NCBI GenBank assembly: GCA_030045935.1
Contig: JASIEN010000513.1
Span: 1 to 8,391, forward strand
DNA: 8,391 bases
Direction of reading: 5' to 3'
Origin: Candidatus Sulfotelmatobacter sp.
GTDB lineage: Bacteria > Acidobacteriota > Terriglobia > Terriglobales > Acidobacteriaceae
Part shown: in pieces, positions 1-7,900 of the stretch
Position numbering within the stretch: the first letter of the stretch is position 1
How the letters are laid out: every line of letters starts with the position of its first letter
Translations under genes and position numbers: made by a program
Notes under the pieces: generated by a model
What the model saw: only the letters and a program-made list of their open reading frames with translations
Databases searched by the model: none
Told to the model about the DNA's origin: nothing

Positions 1-634
1 CGCCCAGAGACCTGGCCAGTTCCAGTTTGTCTTCGGAGACGTCGACTGCAGTCACCTGCGCTCCAAAAGCCCGGCCAAGTTGTACGGCAAGGTGCCCTAA
101 TCCGCCCACGCCGAAAACCGCAAGGCGATGTCCCCGTATGTTGCCCGCACTTTTCAGCGCGCGATAGACGGTCAGTCCGGCGCAAAAGAGCGGCGCGGCT
201 ACTACGGCGGAAAGAGCATCCGGAATTTTGACGGCGTGAGTCGCCGGAGCTTTCAGGAATTCCGCATAGCCCCCATCTACGCTAACTCCGGTAATTTTCT
301 GGCGGCTGCAAAGATTCTCATTTCCTTCGTGGCAGAACTCGCATTCACCGCAGGTCCAATGAAGCCACGCTACTCCGACGCGGTCGCCGACGCGCAGGTC
401 GGCAACGCCCTCGCCTGTCTCGACGATCCTGCCGGCAATTTCGTGACCTGGAATCAGCGGCTTCTTCACGACACCGGCCAGTTGCGTCCAGTCGCCGTCG
501 GCAACGTGCACATCGGAATGGCAAGCGCCGCAGGCTTCTACCTGGATGAGCACTTCCCCCGCGGCGGGACGGGGCCGCTCAACTTCCTCGAGTGAAAGTG
601 GGTTCTTGAATTCGTGCAGGACGGCGGCTTTCAT
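1..634 (-). CDS. Zinc-dependent medium-chain alcohol dehydrogenase, 3' end cut by window edge
   Basis: Reading the minus strand from the ATG at 634 gives 211 residues with no stop, so about 60% of a usual 340-residue enzyme is present. Family role: reversible NAD(P)-dependent oxidation of an alcohol to an aldehyde in the cytoplasm. Visible motifs are those of the MDR zinc alcohol dehydrogenases: the start MKAAVL; catalytic-zinc ligands Cys38 (in CGACHSD), His64 (in PGHEIAG) and Cys151; a structural-zinc loop with Cys95, Cys98, Cys101 and Cys109; and the Rossmann glycine motif GVGGLGHLAVQ near 175-185. The order resembles AdhP/AdhA-type, propanol-preferring enzymes, but the substrate cannot be read from sequence. 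It starts 21 bp after the stop of the TetR-family gene on the same strand, so the two are probably one transcript. The Shine-Dalgarno sequence before the ATG is weak. The 128-595 plus-strand reading frame is antisense to it and not a gene. Confidence 0.95.
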   Translation of the reverse strand, partial: MKAAVLHEFKNPLSLEEVERPRPAAGEVLIQVEACGACHSDVHVADGDWTQLAGVVKKPLIPGHEIAGRIVETGEGVADLRVGDRVGVAWLHWTCGECEFCHEGNENLCSRQKITGVSVDGGYAEFLKAPATHAVKIPDALSAVVAAPLFCAGLTVYRALKSAGNIRGHRLAVFGVGGLGHLAVQLGRAFGAQVTAVDVSEDKLELARSLG

Positions 635-655
635 CGTACTGAGCCCTGAGCTCGC

Positions 656-1336
656 CTAGGCTTTGACTCCACGTAGGAAAAACTCGACCGCGCTATCGAC
701 GCGCTCGGTCAGTTTGTGAGGTCCGGTGAGATCGACGCTCCACTGGCGGACCACCGTATGGTAAAGCGCCTCCATAAACTCGGCGAGATGGACAACCGGA
801 AACTTGCCGGTAATCTCGCCGCGCTTCTGGCCTTGCACCAGAATCTCCCGCAGCAGACCAGCCACAATACACTCCGCTCCGCGCACCTCTGGAGAACGCA
901 CCGCATCCATCGCGCCTGAAAGCACTACCGCCTGCCATAGCGGCCGATCGGCTTCCGCCTCGACGGCCATGCTGTGATAGAGCCGGCGCAACCGCTCCTC
1001 TGTGGTTGCCTTCGATGACAGTTCCGATTTGAGCCGCTCAGTGATGCATTCGAAGCCGCGTTGCCCGACATCGCGCAGAACAGCGTCCTTGCTGGGAAAA
1101 TACCGGAAGAATGTCGGCTGGCTAATCTCAAGAATCTTAACGATGTCATCGACCCGCGTCTTCTCATAGCCCTGTTTGCGGAACAATCGGATCGCTGTGT
1201 CGATAATCTGTTGGCGGAGGCGGGCCTTCTTGCGCTCGCGCAGCCCGGGAATCTCTTCGACCCGCATGGGCACGCTTCGCGTGGTCAAGCGCCTGTGGTT
1301 TCGGCCCCGATGTAATACGGTGTTTGCATGAACCAT
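656..1336 (-). CDS. TetR/AcrR-family transcriptional regulator
   Basis: A one-component DNA-binding repressor family protein of 226 residues. The TetR_N helix-turn-helix domain spans about residues 42-88 (ARLRQQIIDTAIRLFRKQGY, then the recognition part ISQPTFFRYFPSKDAVL). The rest is the variable helical ligand-binding and dimerisation domain. The ATG at 1336 has an AGGAG motif 11 bp upstream, which supports this start. The in-frame ATG at 1267 would give a 203-residue protein, closer to the family norm, with only a weak GAAG before it; the extra 23 residues are basic and carry no motif. It is divergent from the acyl-CoA dehydrogenase gene and 21 bp upstream of the alcohol dehydrogenase. TetR regulators often control their own operon and the divergent neighbour, so control of both is a reasonable inference. 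The ligand is unknown; the context suggests an acyl-CoA, fatty acid or alcohol/aldehyde. Confidence 0.93.
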   Translation of the reverse strand: MVHANTVLHRGRNHRRLTTRSVPMRVEEIPGLRERKKARLRQQIIDTAIRLFRKQGYEKTRVDDIVKILEISQPTFFRYFPSKDAVLRDVGQRGFECITERLKSELSSKATTEERLRRLYHSMAVEAEADRPLWQAVVLSGAMDAVRSPEVRGAECIVAGLLREILVQGQKRGEITGKFPVVHLAEFMEALYHTVVRQWSVDLTGPHKLTERVDSAVEFFLRGVKA

Positions 1337-1450
1337 GGTCTATCTCTCTCCTGATCTTTGCAGGATCTGCCGGCGGGGTCAGTTTCGTTTTTCGTGCACT
1401 TCGATGGTAGCAAATACAAAACTGTGAGATTACCGCGCCTGAACGCCGGA

Positions 1451-1464
1451 TGATCGAGTGATCA
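1451..1464. promoter_or_regulatory. Small inverted repeat in the divergent intergenic region, possible operator
   Basis: TGATC-GAGT-GATCA is a perfect 5-bp inverted repeat with a 4-bp spacer. It lies upstream of the candidate -35 of the acyl-CoA dehydrogenase promoter and between the divergent genes, where a TetR-type repressor could bind. It is short enough to arise by chance, and no second copy was seen in this window. Confidence 0.3.
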
Positions 1465-1478
1465 ACCGCTGCTTCTCA

Positions 1479-1508
1479 TTGACGTTAGCTACTAATATCT
1501 GATATAGA
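1479..1508 (+). promoter_or_regulatory. Candidate sigma-70-type promoter for the acyl-CoA dehydrogenase, with overlapping palindrome
   Basis: TTGACG at 1479-1484 is followed after 18 bp by TATAGA at 1503-1508, roughly 50 bp before the start codon. An 11-bp palindrome, ATATC-T-GATAT (1495-1505), overlaps the -10 element, and GTTAG (1484-1488) and CTAAC (1509-1513) flank it as loosely matched outer arms. A repressor bound there would block the promoter; the divergent TetR-family protein is the obvious candidate. The promoter call rests on consensus likeness alone. Confidence 0.45.
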
Positions 1509-1557
1509 CTAACACAATTTCGGATGAGATTCTTAAAGTTCACTGTTGAGGAACATT

Positions 1558-3309
1558 ATGACCACTGCTACAGCCACATCTGTGCAGGCTGGTGGTGCAT
1601 TCCTGATCGAAGATCGTCAGGCCGAGGAAGTTTTCACAGCCGAAGATCTCAATGAGGAACATCTCGCCATCGGCCGCACGGTCGACGAGTTCTGGAAAAA
1701 CGAAGTCGAACCGCATCTGGAGGCGATCCGTCAGCAAAAGCCAGGAATCGCGCTCGAGGTGCTGCGCAAGTCTGCGGCTCTGGGACTGACGGCGATCGCT
1801 ATTCCTGAGCGTTTTGGCGGGATGGAGATGGACCTGCCATCGATGATGATCGCGGGCGAGCACATGGCGAAAGACCCATCTTACGGATCGTGGTTCTCGG
1901 CGCACACCGGCATCGGCACGCTGCCGGTCCTTTTCTTCGGCAACGAAGAACAGAAGAAAAAATATCTTCCGCGGCTGGCCAACGTGGAAATCCTGGCCGC
2001 TTATGCTCTCACCGAACCGCTCGCCGGTTCCGATGCGCTGGCTGCTCGTACGCGCGCCGACCTGAGCGCCGACGGCAAATACTACATTCTGAACGGGCAG
2101 AAAATGTGGATCACCAATGGTGGCGCAGCCGATCTGTACACCGTCTTTGCGAAAGTGGGCGGCGAAAAATTCACGGCTTTTCTAGTGGAACGCAGCTTTC
2201 CTGGCGTGAGCAGTGGCGCAGAAGAACACAAGATGGGCATCAAAGGAAGCTCGACCACTGCCGTGTATTTCGACAATGTGAAGGTTCCGGTTGAGAACGT
2301 GCTCGGAGAAATTGGCCGGGGGCATGTGATTGCTTTCAACATTCTGAACATCGGCAGGCTTAAACTGGGCCCCGCCGCGGTTGGCGGAGCGAAAAATGTG
2401 TTCGCCATCTGCCTGAAATACGCCAAGGAACGGAAAGCATTCGGGTCGGCCATTGCCGAGTTCGGTGCTATTCAGCACAAATTGGCTGAAATAGCCATTC
2501 GCTTGTACGCGGTGGAATCCATGGTGTGGCGCGTAGTGGGCCTCATTCAGAGCCGATTGCAGACTGCGCCAAATGGGCTCACAGACGCCCGAAGCCAGCT
2601 GCAGGCTCTCGAAGAGTACGCGGCCGAGTGCTCGATGATCAAGGTGTATGCCTCCGAAATGCTGGACTATGTGGTCGATGAAGGAGTGCAGATCCACGGC
2701 GGGTACGGCTACCATCAGGATTACGCTGTCGAGCGTGCCTATCGCGATTCGCGAATCAATCGCATTTTCGAAGGGACGAACGAGATTAACCGCCTTCTCA
2801 TCACCGGTATGCTCCTGAAACGCGCTTCCCGCGGGCAGTTAGCGCTTATGCCGGCCGTGAAAACGGCGTTTGCCGAAAGCGGAGAAGCCGCCGGCTCTGA
2901 CGGCCTCGAAGAAACGCAACGGCTTGTGCACAACGCGAAACAGATCGCACTGTTGATGATCGGAATTGCGTATCAAAAATACGGCGCCGAACTGGAGAAG
3001 CAACAGGAAGTTGTCATGAGCATTTCCGACATTGTTATGGAAGTGCTGGCCATGGAGTCGAGCCTGCTCCGCAGCCGCAAGCTCGCGGCGTCCGGCAAAG
3101 GGGCGAACGCTTCCGACATGTGTGCAGTGCTGCTCTGCGAAGCCATGGATCGCATCGAAGTCTCGTCGCGGGCCGTGATCGGCGCATGCTCCGGCGGCGC
3201 ATTGCGTAAGAATATCGACACCTTGCGCAATCTTGCCAGTTACGACCCACCCGACACGGTCGCTCTTCGGCGAAATATTGCCGCCCATCTTCTATCCGCC
3301 GGAACCTAG
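1558..3309 (+). CDS. fadE: Acyl-CoA dehydrogenase, FadE/VLCAD-like, with C-terminal extension
   Basis: FAD-dependent enzyme for the first step of beta-oxidation, converting acyl-CoA to trans-2-enoyl-CoA and passing electrons to electron-transfer flavoprotein. The product has 583 residues, against about 380-400 for short- and medium-chain enzymes. The N-terminal helical domain spans about 30-145. The middle beta domain has YALTEPLAGSD (about 149-159) and WITNGG (184-189). The C-terminal helical domain has ERKAFG (291-296), IHGGYGY (379-385) and RIFEGTNEINR (402-412), whose Glu405 is the expected catalytic base. About 150 further residues follow, as in very-long-chain dehydrogenases and, by recall rather than search, Bacillus FadE (YusJ). 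That suggests long-chain acyl substrates. The ATG at 1558 is chosen because GAGGAA (1548-1553) lies just before it; an in-frame TTG at 1546 overlaps this ribosome site. It is divergent from the TetR-family gene. No electron-transfer flavoprotein or other beta-oxidation gene follows. Confidence 0.96.
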   Translation: MTTATATSVQAGGAFLIEDRQAEEVFTAEDLNEEHLAIGRTVDEFWKNEVEPHLEAIRQQKPGIALEVLRKSAALGLTAIAIPERFGGMEMDLPSMMIAGEHMAKDPSYGSWFSAHTGIGTLPVLFFGNEEQKKKYLPRLANVEILAAYALTEPLAGSDALAARTRADLSADGKYYILNGQKMWITNGGAADLYTVFAKVGGEKFTAFLVERSFPGVSSGAEEHKMGIKGSSTTAVYFDNVKVPVENVLGEIGRGHVIAFNILNIGRLKLGPAAVGGAKNVFAICLKYAKERKAFGSAIAEFGAIQHKLAEIAIRLYAVESMVWRVVGLIQSRLQTAPNGLTDARSQLQALEEYAAECSMIKVYASEMLDYVVDEGVQIHGGYGYHQDYAVERAYRDSRINRIFEGTNEINRLLITGMLLKRASRGQLALMPAVKTAFAESGEAAGSDGLEETQRLVHNAKQIALLMIGIAYQKYGAELEKQQEVVMSISDIVMEVLAMESSLLRSRKLAASGKGANASDMCAVLLCEAMDRIEVSSRAVIGACSGGALRKNIDTLRNLASYDPPDTVALRRNIAAHLLSAGT

Positions 3310-3367
3310 GGCGTGTAAGGAAACTCTGCGAATCAAAACCCCCGTTTTCCCGGACCGCCTCATTTGT

Positions 3368-3400
3368 GTTGTCGGGAAGCCAGGCTCGTCTCACGACAAC
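3368..3400 (+). other. Hairpin downstream of the acyl-CoA dehydrogenase
   Basis: GTTGTCG (3368-3374) and CGACAAC (3394-3400) form a perfect 7-bp stem with a 19-nt loop, about 60 bp after the stop codon. No T-run follows, so it is not a typical intrinsic terminator. It could stabilise the 3' end of the message. A weaker stem AAAAC/GTTTT with a CCCC loop lies at 3335-3348. Confidence 0.35.
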
Positions 3401-3695
3401 TCCACCATGTTCAAGCCCCCCGATTAAGTGCTCGCCGCAAACACAGGCATCTCATACCGATCGCGATCGCCGTCGGGCGCACACTGAGCCGCTGTTTGCG
3501 GTCGTTTAACTGCGCGGGAAACAAACCCCCGCGATTCAGCCCCATCTGGCCCATTGAGTTCACTGCACAAAATTTCGAGAAAAGTTCTTACGCACGGGCT
3601 AAGTGCTTCTGGAAGATCAATGCTTTTCATCGACAGATTCTCCGTCACGGACTGGCCCATCTCCCGGGTGCCGAACAATATGGGGCGTGGGAAGC

Positions 3696-3726
3696 AAAAA
3701 CACATCACGAAATGCGGTGTTTTTTT
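3696..3726 (+). terminator. Candidate intrinsic terminator
   Basis: AAAAACAC (3696-3703) pairs perfectly with GTGTTTTT (3717-3724) around a 13-nt loop, and seven Ts in a row (3720-3726) end the structure. The stem is AT-rich and therefore weak. It lies almost 390 bp after the acyl-CoA dehydrogenase stop, so it would end a long 3' tail or an unrecognised small transcript. The A-run on the other side means it might also act on the minus strand. Confidence 0.35.
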
Positions 3727-3751
3727 ACTACCACTGAAGACTTGGCAACGC

Positions 3752-3843
3752 ATACCTCTTTTGTGGTAGTCGAAAGTCCTTGTCGATTGAGTTCTTGGAG
3801 CGCCAGGTTAACTACCTGCAATACCTCCAAAGTGGTAGCGAAA
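3752..3843 (+). repeat. Imperfect direct repeat with operator-like half-sites upstream of the GH16 gene
   Basis: ATACCTC-N4-GTGGTAG occurs at 3752-3769 and again at 3821-3838, 69 bp apart. CGAAA follows both copies, with one extra base in the first. Within each copy TACCTC and GTGGTA form a near-palindrome (TACCWC-N4-GTGGTA). Extra half-sites ACTACC lie upstream of each copy, at 3727-3732 and 3811-3816, and ACTACCAC at 3727-3734 is the exact reverse complement of GTGGTAGT at 3763-3770. Two matched sites before a glycoside hydrolase gene suggest binding by a sugar-responsive regulator. TGGTAG-type half-sites resemble some LacI-family operators, but no regulator of that kind is in the window. 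Confidence 0.5.
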
Positions 3844-3878
3844 CAATCCAAAATCTAGGGATTCCGCGCAGGCTCGAT

Positions 3879-3925
3879 AGACTTTAGTCTCGTGATTGAG
3901 TCTGCTTGGGTGGGGACTGTAGTCC
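3879..3925. promoter_or_regulatory. Two matching 12-bp palindromes upstream of the GH16 gene
   Basis: AGACT-TT-AGTCT (3879-3890) and GGACT-GT-AGTCC (3914-3925) share the pattern RGACT-KT-AGTCY. Their centres are 35 bp apart. A further half-site, AGTCT, lies between them at 3899-3903. The second palindrome ends 28 bp before the chosen GTG start, placing the pair in the promoter or leader. They may bind a regulator or form small RNA hairpins. If the alternative TTG at 3906 were the real start, the second palindrome would be inside the coding region. Confidence 0.45.
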
Positions 3926-3953
3926 GCCAGCTCAAGTCGACCTCACAAACGCA

Positions 3954-4808
3954 GTGAACTTTCTCTTGCAGACCTGCCAAAGATTGCCGTGGCTCTGTTT
4001 AATTCTTGTTGTTTCTACTCTGAAGTATGGAGCAACCCAGAAGGCAGCGAGCATACCGCCGACCTCCGGGTGGGTTCTCACCTGGAACGACGAGTTTAAT
4101 GGTCCCAACGGTTCGGCACCCGATCCAACCAAGTGGACAGTTGAGACTGGCGGAAGTGGCTGGGGCAATCATGAACTCGAATACTACACTCCTCGCAGCA
4201 AAAACGTTCACGTTGAGAACGGCAACCTAGTAATCGAAGCAACCAAAGAAAAGTTCATTGGCCCGGATGGAGTTCAGCGCGACTACACGTCGGCGCGCCT
4301 CAAGACCCAGGGACATTTTAGTCAGCGCTATGGCAGATTCGAGGCGCGAATTCAGATTCCATCAGGGCAAGGCGCATGGCCTGCGTTTTGGATGCTGGGT
4401 GATGACTATCCCGTCGCGGGTTGGCCGGCTTGCGGTGAAATCGATGTTATGGAAAGCAGCGGTTCCGGAGCAGACACCATCGAAGGTAGCCTGCATGGTC
4501 CGGGATATTCTGGTGCGAACCCCTTAACCGCCGCCTATCAGCTGCCGAGGGGACGGTTCAGTGATTCCTTCCACGTTTTCGCCGTAGAGTGGGAGCCGCA
4601 AGTGGTGCGTTTCTATGTGGATGAAAAGCTTTTCGCCACGCGAACCCCGGCCGACCTACCGGATGGGAAACCGTGGGTGTATGACCGCGCATTTTTTCTG
4701 TTGTTGAATTTGGCGGTAGGCGGAGATTTTTCGGGCCGCCCGGGCGATTCCAGTGTTTTCCCGCAGCGCATGCTGGTGGACTATGTGCGTGTATACACGC
4801 GCAAGTGA
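3954..4808 (+). CDS. Secreted GH16 glycoside hydrolase, beta-1,3-glucanase (laminarinase) type
   Basis: Predicted endo-acting beta-glucanase that cuts beta-1,3 (or mixed-linkage) glucans outside the cytoplasm. With the GTG at 3954 as start it has 284 residues. The N-terminus has an Arg followed by a hydrophobic core (LPWLCLILVVSTL), as in a signal peptide, with no lipobox. The single GH16 domain follows: TWNDEFNG (43-50), GWGNHELEYYT (about 70-80), YGRFEARI, then GQGAWPAFWMLG. The catalytic motif EIDVME is at 162-167, with Glu162 the expected nucleophile and Glu167 the acid/base; this ExDxxE form is typical of laminarinases rather than lichenases. NLAVGGDFSG (252-261) and a final VDYVRVY complete the fold. 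No carbohydrate-binding module is present. The start is uncertain: no strong ribosome site is seen, and in-frame TTG codons at 3906 and 3966 are alternatives. The receptor gene follows after 163 bp on the same strand. Confidence 0.93.
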   Translation: MNFLLQTCQRLPWLCLILVVSTLKYGATQKAASIPPTSGWVLTWNDEFNGPNGSAPDPTKWTVETGGSGWGNHELEYYTPRSKNVHVENGNLVIEATKEKFIGPDGVQRDYTSARLKTQGHFSQRYGRFEARIQIPSGQGAWPAFWMLGDDYPVAGWPACGEIDVMESSGSGADTIEGSLHGPGYSGANPLTAAYQLPRGRFSDSFHVFAVEWEPQVVRFYVDEKLFATRTPADLPDGKPWVYDRAFFLLLNLAVGGDFSGRPGDSSVFPQRMLVDYVRVYTRK

Positions 4809-4971
4809 GGGTCTTGTGACCGGCTTGCAGCTTGCTGGCAGAGATTCGGTTGTGGCATGAGATGCAAACCTGGCAATAATCGTGTACGCTTTCTCTACTT
4901 TCTAAATACAGACGGCGGAGCCCTCCGGTATTTGCCTTGCCCGTCCGCATCAGTGGGATTGCGGGGTTTAG
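4809..4971 (+). other. Gap between the GH16 and receptor genes
   Basis: This 163-bp gap shows no gene and no clear terminator, so read-through from the GH16 gene into the receptor is possible. A weak promoter candidate is TTGTGG (4850-4855) with AATAAT (4875-4880), but the 19-bp spacer is long. A small CGGAG-CC-CTCCG inverted repeat sits at 4916-4927. GGGG at 4963-4966 is the only purine-rich element before the receptor ATG. Confidence 0.4.
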
Positions 4972-7900
4972 ATGAAAGTGTGGTTCGCACTTTTCCTGGT
5001 GTTTTTTTCCAGCGCCCAGGAAGTGTTCGCGCAATCCGACCGTGCCACGATCAGCGGCACTGTCAAAGATGTGAGCGGCGCGCTAGTCCCAGGTGCGCAG
5101 GTCGTGGTGACGACTGTGACCAATAATCTCCAGTCCGCTACCATGAGCGACGCGGGTGGTCGTTTCACGTTCTTGAACCTGGCCATCGGTCGATACACAA
5201 TTGCCTGTTCGAAGGATGGGTTCAAGCAGTACCACCGTTTGGGTCTTGATCTTGCGATCAGTCAGGCGACTGACATTAACATCGTCCTCACCGTTGGCGC
5301 AAAGAACGACACCATCAACGTTATCGCGGATACGCCACAACTTCAAACAGAGACGTCGTCAATCTCAACGAATTTGGGCAATGCCGCAGTCAGCGAGTTG
5401 CCTCTCAATGTGCAAGGTGGCCGGAATCTCGCGACTTTTATGTTTGACTATGTACCCGGTGTGGAAGGCAACGGCCCCAACCCAGCGGACAAAGATTTCG
5501 CATCGCACATTAATGGCAGCCTGGCCGCCACCAAAGAGGTCATGATTGACGGCACTTCGGCGGTGTCACAGATTGGCGGTTATCTCAGTGAATCCAGTCC
5601 TCCGATGGAAGCCGTGCAGGAATTTCAAGTCACGAGTGCCGGCATCAGCGCCGATGATGGGCGCACCGGCGGCGGCGTGTTTCGTTATGAAATGAAGTCT
5701 GGAACGAATGCCTGGCATGGCAGCGGCGTCTATTACATGCATAATGAGGCGTTCGACGCGAGATCATGGGGAGAAATCTATAACGAGTCAGTGTGCCTCA
5801 ATGCCGCTGGCGGCGATCCGTCGCAGACCGCGAGTTGTCAGCGTGGCTTCGGTAAGCCGGCTGACAGCTTGTATGACTATGGCGCCAGCTTTGGTGGTCC
5901 GATTAAGAAGGATAAGCTGTTTTTCTACGGGGCTTGGGAGCGCTATACCTTTGCCAACGACGGAATCGGAGCGCTTTCCTCGACCGTTCCTACGACGGCT
6001 TTTCTGAACGGCAACTTCAGCGCACTTCTAGATAGGTCGGTCGTGCTTGGAACCGACAGTGCAGGCCAGACTGTCTACAAGGGCGCAATTATTGATCCGC
6101 AGACTGGGGATGCGTTTCCGGGAAACATCATTCCTGCCTCACGCATCAGCACAGTTTCTCAGAGGATTGTTGGCCTGTACGAAAAATACTACCAACCGCT
6201 TGCGCCTGCTCTCACGAATAACAATGCACTGCCTCTCAACAGCCCGGCCACATGGTACGAAAGCAATGAATACAGTGTGAAGCTTGATTACAACGTCACA
6301 GCGAAACACCGTCTGGATGGATCGTTCATTTACGCGTATATTCCGCGCCTGCTTTCGAATCAGGGCGGGATCTGGTCAGCCGGATCTTCAGATGGCGGGC
6401 CCATGGCCAATGCGTACGACCACAATACAACGGCCCCTTCGCTGCGAGCTCGCGATTCCTGGGCCGTCTCGGGCGCACTGCTGAATGTTCTTAGCGTTAC
6501 ATTCAACCGCTTCCGCGTTCCGAGCGAAGCGCGGTCGCGTGAGGGCGACTGGCCAACCATGCTGGGATTGGGCGATTTTGGCGCAGGAAATTTTCCCATC
6601 ATCAAATTTCAGGGCATCAATAGCACGGACCAGACATACGTGGACGGTCTCCCCATTGACGAGACTCAGCTGGGTAGCCAGTTCAACGACTTCTACGCGG
6701 CGAACACCTTCATCTACGACGACACGCTCTCCTGGATTCGCGGTCGCCACACGTACAAATTCGGCGCCGAATTCCGGGCGCAGCAATTCAACTCACACGG
6801 CGACTACGGAGTGCCCACATTCATCTTCGATCCGGCACAAACTGCAGGCAGCTTCGGACCAAATGCTGGGTTTGGTTTCGCCAGCTTCTTGTTGGGAGAT
6901 GTGAACCAGGCGTTGGTCAGCGAACCCAACAATACTTATGGAAGACGCAAGTCGGTGTCATTGTTCGCGCAAGACAACATCAGGCTCACATCTCGATTTA
7001 CGCTGAACGCGAATCTACGCTGGGATTTCAACGGCCGCTACCACGAGAAATATGGCCATTGGTCGAACTTCGATCCCACCGCGATGAATCCCGTTACCGG
7101 CCAGCCGGGAGCTCTGGTATTCGCCAACGACGGGGGTGATTCGTTCGAGACCAAACAGTACTATCACAATTTTTCCGGACTGCTCGGCGGGGCATACCAG
7201 ATCACGCCGAAGACTGTGGCGCGGGCGTCGTTCGGAGTCTTCTACGTTCCGCTGAATTTAAACACCTACAGCGGAATCCCGTATGGCTTCAATCCAGGTT
7301 TCGTGCTGAACAACCAAGTGCTGACGCCCTTCGGCTGGGACGCTGGTTATCCAGGCAAGGCAGTGAATATCGGCGAGAATCCCAATTTCACTGAATATGG
7401 CATGGTCTCGATCGATCCTCGCATGCTGGAGTTGGGCAATGTCCAGGCATGGTCTGCCGGAGTGCAACGCGAAATTGGCCGAGGGGTAATGGTTGACGCC
7501 AATGTTCTTCAAAACCACGGCTACCATCTTGAAAGCGGATATGTCGACGCGAACCAACCAGTGTTGTCTGCATACACAGCTATTGTGCAAGAAGGCCTGC
7601 AGTATGCCACGGTCACCAAACCCGGTTTTACCGGGCCTGGCTGGGCCTCGGTGGCGCCGTTCCCAAATGTCGCCCTGACCTACGGGCCGCTTTATTTTGT
7701 CGGTTCGCCGCGAGGAAATACCGATTATCAATCGCTGCAGATCTCGGTGAAGAAACAGACAACCCACGGATTATCACTTCTGGCGGGTTACAACCTGTCG
7801 TCCTCCCACGGGGACACCGATACAGCCTTCGAAGATTTGTACTACGCCGGGCCACTGCAGGACGTCTATAACCTCCAGCATGAGAGGCACACGATTTCCG

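Larger units (their letters stand above)
3310..3953. other. Long stretch without a convincing gene
   Basis: About 640 bp between the acyl-CoA dehydrogenase stop and the chosen GH16 start. Reading frames here (3364-3858 plus, 3424-3753 minus) have no recognisable motif and odd composition, and lack a good ribosome site, so they are not called. The stretch holds short hairpins at 3335-3348, 3368-3400, 3513-3533 and 3696-3724, a diverged direct repeat at 3752-3843, and paired palindromes at 3879-3925, most of them listed separately. No tRNA- or rRNA-like structure was seen. A small RNA cannot be excluded. Confidence 0.7.

Noticed and set aside
128..595. A 155-codon plus-strand reading frame at the left edge
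   Set aside because: It is antisense to the alcohol dehydrogenase, whose zinc-binding and Rossmann motifs are clear on the minus strand.
3458..3469. Perfect palindrome CGATCGCGATCG, which includes a HIP1-like octamer
   Set aside because: Only one copy was noticed in the window, in GC-rich DNA, with no link to a promoter or gene. Treated as chance.
3424..3753. A 109-codon minus-strand reading frame in the same gap
   Set aside because: No recognisable family features and low-complexity-like composition. It begins near the T-run hairpin. Kept only as part of the gap description.
3364..3858. A 164-codon plus-strand reading frame between the acyl-CoA dehydrogenase and GH16 genes
   Set aside because: Its product is rich in scattered Arg, Cys and His, has no motif or domain pattern, and spans the hairpins and repeats of the intergenic region. 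No good ribosome site precedes it.
4787..4800. Perfect 14-bp palindrome GCGTGTATACACGC at the end of the GH16 gene
   Set aside because: It encodes the conserved VRVYTR end of the GH16 fold and has no T-run after it. Coding constraint explains it well enough; a regulatory role is unsupported.
4871..4890. Possible sigma-54 promoter (TGGCA ... CGCT) before the receptor gene
   Set aside because: The GG-to-GC spacing is 16 bp rather than the 12 bp required for a -24/-12 element.
5201..6904. Several plus-strand frames inside the receptor region that could suggest a broken or frameshifted gene
   Set aside because: They are in other frames. Reading codon by codon from 4972, the receptor frame is continuous to 8391 with no stop or shift.
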